DNA of 37,847 nucleotides from Muribaculaceae bacterium (GTDB lineage: Bacteria > Bacteroidota > Bacteroidia > Bacteroidales > Muribaculaceae). The notes below the pieces were generated by a model, which did no database searches, was not told the DNA's origin, and saw only the letters and a program-made list of their open reading frames with translations. The stretch covers positions 1 through 37,847 of the forward strand of contig JAGAUN010000068.1 in NCBI GenBank assembly GCA_017620715.1, read 5' to 3'. A program made the translations under genes and the position numbers. Each line of letters begins with the position of its first letter. Within the stretch, counting starts at the first letter, position 1. Positions 33,643-37,847 of the stretch are shown in pieces.

Positions 33643-33681
33643 GACTGCGATTCGCCCACCTCGCGAATCGCAGTCTTTTTT
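33643..33681 (+). terminator. Terminator of the bamA-ompH cluster
   Basis: The 13-bp perfect stem GACTGCGATTCGC (33643-33655) / GCGAATCGCAGTC (33663-33675) is followed by a run of Ts. Confidence 0.9.
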
Positions 33682-33761
33682 ATAGCCCCATCCCCCCTCC
33701 CCATACTGTCCATACTTCGCAAATAATCGCTCCGATGTATCATAAGTATCACAAAAAGCAT

Positions 33762-33769
33762 TATATTTG
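33762..33769 (+). promoter_or_regulatory. -7 box of the second lipoprotein gene
   Basis: TATATTTG lies 31 bp before the ATG at 33801, between the upstream terminator and the gene. The -33 element is not clear. Confidence 0.5.
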
Positions 33770-33800
33770 TGACAGATTTTCCAATAATTCAATTTCTGAA

Positions 33801-34844
33801 ATGAACAAAGCAATCAAAACACTCTATTACGTAGCAATTTGCTTGGCCGCAAGCACTACAATGTGGTCATGCTCCGACAACGACGACCCCACACCTCCAC
33901 CCGTCGACCCGCCCGCACTCACCACCGAGTGGGATTCAGAGGCATACTACAAGGGCGATTATTACGACAACAGCACCGGAAACCTTTGGGTAGGCCTCAT
34001 ATCTACCTCGCTCACATACTCCGAAGATGATGAAGACTATGTAGGCAACGGCAAAATAATACTCATTGACTTCAACACCGCACTGGCCGAGAATCCTGAC
34101 TTCGCCACCCTCAAGCCCGGCGATTATGTATGCGCCGACACCCACGCCGAGGGCACCATTAATCTCGACGACGAAAGCTATGTCACCGTCTATACCGAGA
34201 ATGCCTCACCCGAAATGCTCTCCGTGACCGACGGCTATATAAATGTATCGCTGACCGACGGCATCTACACCCTCGAGGGCACCCTTACCACCTCCGACGG
34301 CACTGAGACCGAAGTGAAATACGTAGGCCCGCTCGCCATTTACAACCGTTCAGACGAGGGCCACAAGAGCAACATCACCGGCAATATCACCCTCAGCGCC
34401 CTCACTCAGGGTCTCGCGCTCTATGGCGGCGAAGTTTTCACCTCCACCTCCGACTACTACATGCTCATCATCTCCGAAGCCGACTATGATGTAGAATCCA
34501 ACTTTGGCCCCGGGCAGGCAATCAACCTCGGACTGAACGTCACCCCCGGCTCAAATACAGGCATCCCCTCAGGCACCTACACACTGATTGACCCGATGGA
34601 AGCTGACGACTACGATCCCTTCACTGCTCTCGGCGGTTTCTACGAAGCCACCTACGGCGGATTCTACGGCGCATGGTACTTCTATTCGCTCAAAGGACTG
34701 GAAGCATCTGCCGCAACCGGCACCGTAACAGTTGACAATAAAGGCAACAACCAATACACCATCACCTTAAACCTCAAAGACGGATATGGCCACGCCATCA
34801 CCGGCACCTACACCGGCGCACTCCAGCTTGAGGATGTAAGCTGA
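33801..34844 (+). CDS. Predicted lipoprotein of unknown function
   Basis: This protein is about 347 aa. The N-terminus YYVAICLAASTTMWSC-SDNDD is a signal peptide with a lipobox and an acidic export tag. A proline-rich spacer (PTPPPVDPP) follows, then an all-beta domain with many aromatic/Gly strands (GLALYGGEVFTSTSDYYMLII, GGFYEATYGGFYGAWYFYSL) and repeated LTDGIYTLEGTLTT-like strands. The frame is open to 33735; ATG at 33801 places the signal peptide correctly. It has its own promoter box and terminator, so it is monocistronic. No named family was recognised. Confidence 0.75.
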   Translation: MNKAIKTLYYVAICLAASTTMWSCSDNDDPTPPPVDPPALTTEWDSEAYYKGDYYDNSTGNLWVGLISTSLTYSEDDEDYVGNGKIILIDFNTALAENPDFATLKPGDYVCADTHAEGTINLDDESYVTVYTENASPEMLSVTDGYINVSLTDGIYTLEGTLTTSDGTETEVKYVGPLAIYNRSDEGHKSNITGNITLSALTQGLALYGGEVFTSTSDYYMLIISEADYDVESNFGPGQAINLGLNVTPGSNTGIPSGTYTLIDPMEADDYDPFTALGGFYEATYGGFYGAWYFYSLKGLEASAATGTVTVDNKGNNQYTITLNLKDGYGHAITGTYTGALQLEDVS

Positions 34845-34868
34845 TTCAGGTATACCTTGCCACAGCAT

Positions 34869-34904
34869 AGCCCGCATGTCGGTTGTCGACATGCGGGCTT
34901 TTTT
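34869..34904 (+). terminator. Terminator of the lipoprotein gene
   Basis: The 13-bp perfect stem AGCCCGCATGTCG (34869-34881) / CGACATGCGGGCT (34887-34899) has a 5-nt loop and a T6 tail. The tail also provides the -33 element of the murI promoter. Confidence 0.9.
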
Positions 34905-34932
34905 GTCATTATGGGCGAATTAATTAAATTTG
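34902..34932 (+). promoter_or_regulatory. murI promoter
   Basis: -33 TTTG lies at 34902-34905 and -7 TAAATTTG at 34925-34932, with the ideal 19-bp spacing. Transcription should start about 14 nt before the murI ATG. Confidence 0.75.
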
Positions 34933-34951
34933 TGAAAAATTTCAACCCACA

Positions 34952-35794
34952 ATGCCCTTTACAGATACAGCCCCGCAAGGGCCGATAGGAGTATTCGATT
35001 CAGGCTACGGCGGACTCACCATACTCAAGGAGATACAGCGTCAACTGCCGCAATACAGCTATCTGTATCTTGGCGACAATGCCCGGGCACCCTACGGCAC
35101 ACGTTCGTTTGAGGTGGTATACCGTTTCACCCTCGAGGCTGTACGCTACCTTTTCAGTCAGGGCTGTCGTTTAGTGATACTGGCATGCAACACAGCATCG
35201 GCCAAAGCACTCCGCTCCATCCAGCAATGCGACCTCCCCGCCATCGACCCCTCGCGCCGCGTGTTGGGCGTGATACGCCCCACCGTAGAGCAGATAGGGC
35301 TCACCACACGCAACGGCCACATAGGGCTGCTTGCCACCCAGGGCACGGTGAGCTCGCGCAGCTACGATATGGAGATTGAGAAGATATACGGCAACCGACT
35401 CACTATCACCTCGCAGGCCGCTCCGATGTGGGTGCCCCTCATCGAGAATAGCGAAGCCCTCTCGCCCGGAGCCGATTATTTTGTCGAAAAATACACTTCA
35501 GCCTTGATGAACGCCGACCCGCAGATCGACACAATATTACTTGGCTGCACCCATTTCCCCATGCTCTACAACAAAATACGCGCCTGCGTGCCGCCGCATG
35601 TAGAGATACTATGTCAGGGAGGCATGGTAGCCCGCAGTCTGGCCGACTATCTGCAGCGTCACCCCGAGATTGAGAGCCGATGCCTCAAGGAGAACTCGTG
35701 CCGATACCTCACCACCGAAAATCCCGAAGCATTCTCGCGACTCGCCGAAATGTTTATGGGCAAACCGGTAAGCGTGAACCACGTGGCACTCTAA
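34952..35794 (+). CDS. murI: Glutamate racemase
   Basis: This 280-aa enzyme makes D-glutamate for peptidoglycan. It has the opening GVFDSGYGGLTIL, the first catalytic cysteine in LACNTASAKALR and the second in LLGCTHFPML. The length is normal. It is the first gene of the final plus-strand run. Confidence 0.95.
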   Translation: MPFTDTAPQGPIGVFDSGYGGLTILKEIQRQLPQYSYLYLGDNARAPYGTRSFEVVYRFTLEAVRYLFSQGCRLVILACNTASAKALRSIQQCDLPAIDPSRRVLGVIRPTVEQIGLTTRNGHIGLLATQGTVSSRSYDMEIEKIYGNRLTITSQAAPMWVPLIENSEALSPGADYFVEKYTSALMNADPQIDTILLGCTHFPMLYNKIRACVPPHVEILCQGGMVARSLADYLQRHPEIESRCLKENSCRYLTTENPEAFSRLAEMFMGKPVSVNHVAL

Positions 35795-35838
35795 TCGTTG
35801 ATAATAAGCATAGTCAATCACCTAAACCATTACCAGCA

Positions 35839-36708
35839 ATGAGACTCGACGGAAGAAGAAAATCCACAAACGTAGACGACCGCCGCGGCCGTTCTTCGCG
35901 CCGTGGCGGACTCCTGGCCGGCGGAGGCATAGCGGCAGTGCTGATAGCAGCGCTGTTCACGTGGATTTCGGGCGGCAACCCGCTCGACGTATTATCGGGC
36001 GCCGTATCCGACCCCTCCACTGTCAGCCAATCTGAACCCTACACGCCCTCGGCAGAGGAGGAAGCACTCGCCGATTTCTCAAAACAGATTTTCGCCGGCA
36101 CCGAAGATGTGTGGACCAAACTCTTCGCCGAACAGGGCCTCACCTACGAGCCCCCCACACTCGTGCTCTATACCGGCGCCACTACAAGCGGCTGCGGCAA
36201 TGCCGATGCCTCCATAGGCCCCTTTTACTGCTCGGCCGACGAGACAGTATACATTGACCTTTCGTTTTTCTCCGACATGCGCCGCAACATAGGGGCCGAC
36301 GGCGATTTTGCCTACGCTTACGTCATAGCCCACGAGGTGGGGCACCACGTGCAGCATCTGCTCGGCCAACTTGCCGAGAGCCACTCCAGGATGCAACGCT
36401 CCTCGCAGACCGACTCGAACCGCGAGAGCGTGCGTCTCGAACTTCAGGCCGACTACTATGCCGGCGTATGGGCATATCACGACAATCTGATGTTCAACTC
36501 CCTTGAGCCGGGCGATATAGACGAAGCCATCAACGCCGCCCAGAAAATCGGCGACGACTATCTGCAGAAACGCGCCCGAGGCTACACCGTGCCCGACTCA
36601 TTCAACCACGGCACATCGGCTCAGCGAAGCCGCTGGCTCCGCAAAGGGCTCACCAACGGCACCATAGCCGGCGGCGACACTTTCTCTCCCCAATACTCCT
36701 CACTCTGA
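35839..36708 (+). CDS. Neutral zinc metallopeptidase (YpfJ/PF04228 family)
   Basis: This protein is about 289 aa. A basic N-terminus (RLDGRRKSTNVDDRRGRSSRRGG) is followed by one membrane segment (LLAGGGIAAVLIAALFTW) and a catalytic domain with AYVIAHEVGHHVQHLLG, where HEVGH is the zinc site, then RLELQADYYAGVWA. TSGCGNADASIGPFYCSAD is the conserved cysteine-bearing core of the family. The function is not established. The frame is open to 35680, but that would overlap murI by 115 bp, so ATG at 35839 is chosen. Confidence 0.88.
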   Translation: MRLDGRRKSTNVDDRRGRSSRRGGLLAGGGIAAVLIAALFTWISGGNPLDVLSGAVSDPSTVSQSEPYTPSAEEEALADFSKQIFAGTEDVWTKLFAEQGLTYEPPTLVLYTGATTSGCGNADASIGPFYCSADETVYIDLSFFSDMRRNIGADGDFAYAYVIAHEVGHHVQHLLGQLAESHSRMQRSSQTDSNRESVRLELQADYYAGVWAYHDNLMFNSLEPGDIDEAINAAQKIGDDYLQKRARGYTVPDSFNHGTSAQRSRWLRKGLTNGTIAGGDTFSPQYSSL

Positions 36709-36746
36709 TTCACCCTCATAAAAAAACAACGCAACTACTCTACACC

Positions 36747-37469
36747 ATGTCAATCTACAGCGACAACATCATCTACATCATCCCTGCCCGCGGCGGCAGC
36801 AAAGGCATACCCCGCAAAAACATCAAAGTGCTCGCCGGACGCCCCCTCATACACTACTCTATCGACATAGCACGTCAACTCGCGCCCGACAACCGCATAA
36901 TAGTATCGACCGAAGACGCCGAGATAGCTCAGGTGGCCGAAGCCACCGGACTGCCCGTGCCTTACCGGCGCCCCGCCGAGCTCGCTACCGATACATGCGG
37001 CTCGTATGAGGTGATTATCGACGCCATGCGCTGGGCCGACGAGCAGGGCATAAAATACGACAAAGTGTGTCTGCTGCAACCCACATCGCCTCTGCGCATC
37101 GTCGACGATGTAAAGGTCTGCATCGACATGTACACACCCGAACTCGACATGGTGGTTACCGTGGCCGAGTCGCGCAGCAACCCCTACTACAACTGTCTTG
37201 AGGCCGACCCCGTAACAGGCTACCTCACCATAAGCAAAGGTCACGGCTTGTATACACGCCGTCAGGACGCCCCCAAGGTATGGGAATACACCGGCTCCGT
37301 CTACGTGTTCAACCCCGAATCCCTGCGCCACAACACGCTCGGCACAATGAACAAGCGCATCGGATGCCCCACACCCGCAGAACGATGCGTCGACCTCGAC
37401 AACATCACCGACTGGATGATGGCCGAAACAATGATATACCGGGCCAAAGCCAACGCACCCAAAGAGTAA
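36747..37469 (+). CDS. Acylneuraminate cytidylyltransferase family protein
   Basis: This 240-aa nucleotidyltransferase activates a nonulosonic acid (sialic-acid type) with CTP. It has the N-terminal IPARGGSKGIPRKNIK, the LLQPTSPLR motif and the ENTGSVYVF-like WEYTGSVYVFNPESL. The exact sugar (Neu5Ac, legionaminic, pseudaminic or similar) cannot be told. No synthase or epimerase lies nearby, and its neighbours are a metallopeptidase and obg, so its pathway partners must be elsewhere. A weak 5-bp hairpin (37474-37489) follows its stop. Confidence 0.8.
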   Translation: MSIYSDNIIYIIPARGGSKGIPRKNIKVLAGRPLIHYSIDIARQLAPDNRIIVSTEDAEIAQVAEATGLPVPYRRPAELATDTCGSYEVIIDAMRWADEQGIKYDKVCLLQPTSPLRIVDDVKVCIDMYTPELDMVVTVAESRSNPYYNCLEADPVTGYLTISKGHGLYTRRQDAPKVWEYTGSVYVFNPESLRHNTLGTMNKRIGCPTPAERCVDLDNITDWMMAETMIYRAKANAPKE

Positions 37470-37541
37470 CTTTCGCCCCGTTTCGGGCGTTATATATCTG
37501 TATTACTCTTACCTCAACCTTAACTACTCACACTTATCCTC

Positions 37542-37847
37542 ATGGCCGAATCAAACTTTATCGACTACGTAAAGATACATTGTCGCTCTGGTAAAGGCGG
37601 CGCGGGCTCACGTCATTTCCACCGAGCCAAATATGTACCCAAGGGCGGCCCCGACGGCGGCGACGGCGGCCGCGGCGGTCACATAATATTGCGCGGCAAC
37701 AAACAGATGTGGACTCTCCTTCCCCTCAAATTCAACCGCCACATATTCGCCGGCAACGGCGAGTCAGGGTCGGCCGGACGCAGTTCCGGCAAAGATGGAC
37801 GCGACGTGATAGTGGAAGTTCCCACCGGCACCGTGGTATTCGATGCC
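37542..37847 (+). CDS. obg: GTPase Obg/CgtA, N-terminal part (runs off the window)
   Basis: The reading frame is open from ATG 37542 to the window end (102 codons). It encodes the glycine-rich Obg fold: [21 protein letters not shown], then [15 protein letters not shown], then the [15 protein letters not shown] block. Obg is a ribosome-associated GTPase needed for 50S assembly and stress control. The GTPase domain lies beyond the window. Confidence 0.93.
   Translation, partial: MAESNFIDYVKIHCRSGKGGAGSRHFHRAKYVPKGGPDGGDGGRGGHIILRGNKQMWTLLPLKFNRHIFAGNGESGSAGRSSGKDGRDVIVEVPTGTVVFDA

Noticed and set aside
1..37847. CRISPR array, tRNA genes, insertion sequences
   Set aside because: No regularly spaced repeat, no tRNA-like cloverleaf with CCA-adjacent arms and no transposase were noticed on reading both strands. 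A tRNAscan or CRISPR search was not possible.

Overview
This window looks like a chromosomal segment from a member of Bacteroidales. A gut lineage such as Muribaculaceae is my best guess at family level, and it rests on protein flavour only. The support is as follows. Many genes are preceded by the Bacteroidetes housekeeping promoter (-33 TTTG / -7 TAnnTTTG) and lack obvious Shine-Dalgarno sequences. The order DUF6089-type protein, uppS, bamA, ompH, ompH is typical of the phylum. IspG is the long form, and a reverse-type rubrerythrin lies next to a Fur/PerR-type regulator. The first ~17 bases are the 5' end of a 16S rRNA gene on the minus strand, so the window begins at the leader and tandem promoters of an rRNA operon.

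Layout: (1) 1-665, 16S 5' end, rRNA leader and two minus-strand promoters. (2) 666-5291, dnaE (minus) divergent from trxA-yraN (plus), closed by a strong terminator. (3) 5292-14544, an eight-gene plus-strand accessory locus bounded by the yraN terminator and by a 17-bp-stem bidirectional terminator. (4) 14624-19956, minus-strand carB and the prmC-recX-comF cluster. (5) 19985-21943, minus-strand flavin reductase, rubrerythrin and a Fur-family regulator. (6) 22067-26680, plus-strand rpoN-purE-ispG-ribD. (7) 26739-33616, a lipoprotein, then the envelope cluster DUF6089-like, uppS, bamA and two Skp/OmpH chaperones, closed by a terminator. (8) 33801-37847, a second lipoprotein with its own terminator, then murI, a zinc metallopeptidase, a CMP-sialate-synthetase-like gene and the start of obg, which runs off the window.

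The most interesting part is the accessory locus 5597-14544. It encodes, in order: a divergent ECF-sigma-like protein; a membrane protein with an anti-sigma-like N-terminus; a basic HExxH zinc metallopeptidase; a small helical protein; a Ycf46-like AAA+ ATPase; an unknown protein; a membrane-anchored coiled-coil protein whose C-terminus resembles GrpE; and a divergent Hsp70/actin-fold ATPase. The genes are tightly spaced (two with 1-5 bp gaps, one with a 4-bp overlap), so they probably act together. I infer a self-regulated, membrane-associated chaperone/protease module, possibly a stress-response or immunity (conflict) system. I do not recognise it as a named system. Its upstream region carries a 19-bp perfect inverted repeat and further dyads. 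A terminator-like hairpin separates the two putative regulatory genes from the six putative effector genes.

The remaining genes are ordinary core functions: DNA replication, redox, pyrimidine, purine, isoprenoid, riboflavin and peptidoglycan precursors, and outer-membrane assembly. All promoter, operator and terminator calls were made by eye from sequence motifs and have not been tested.
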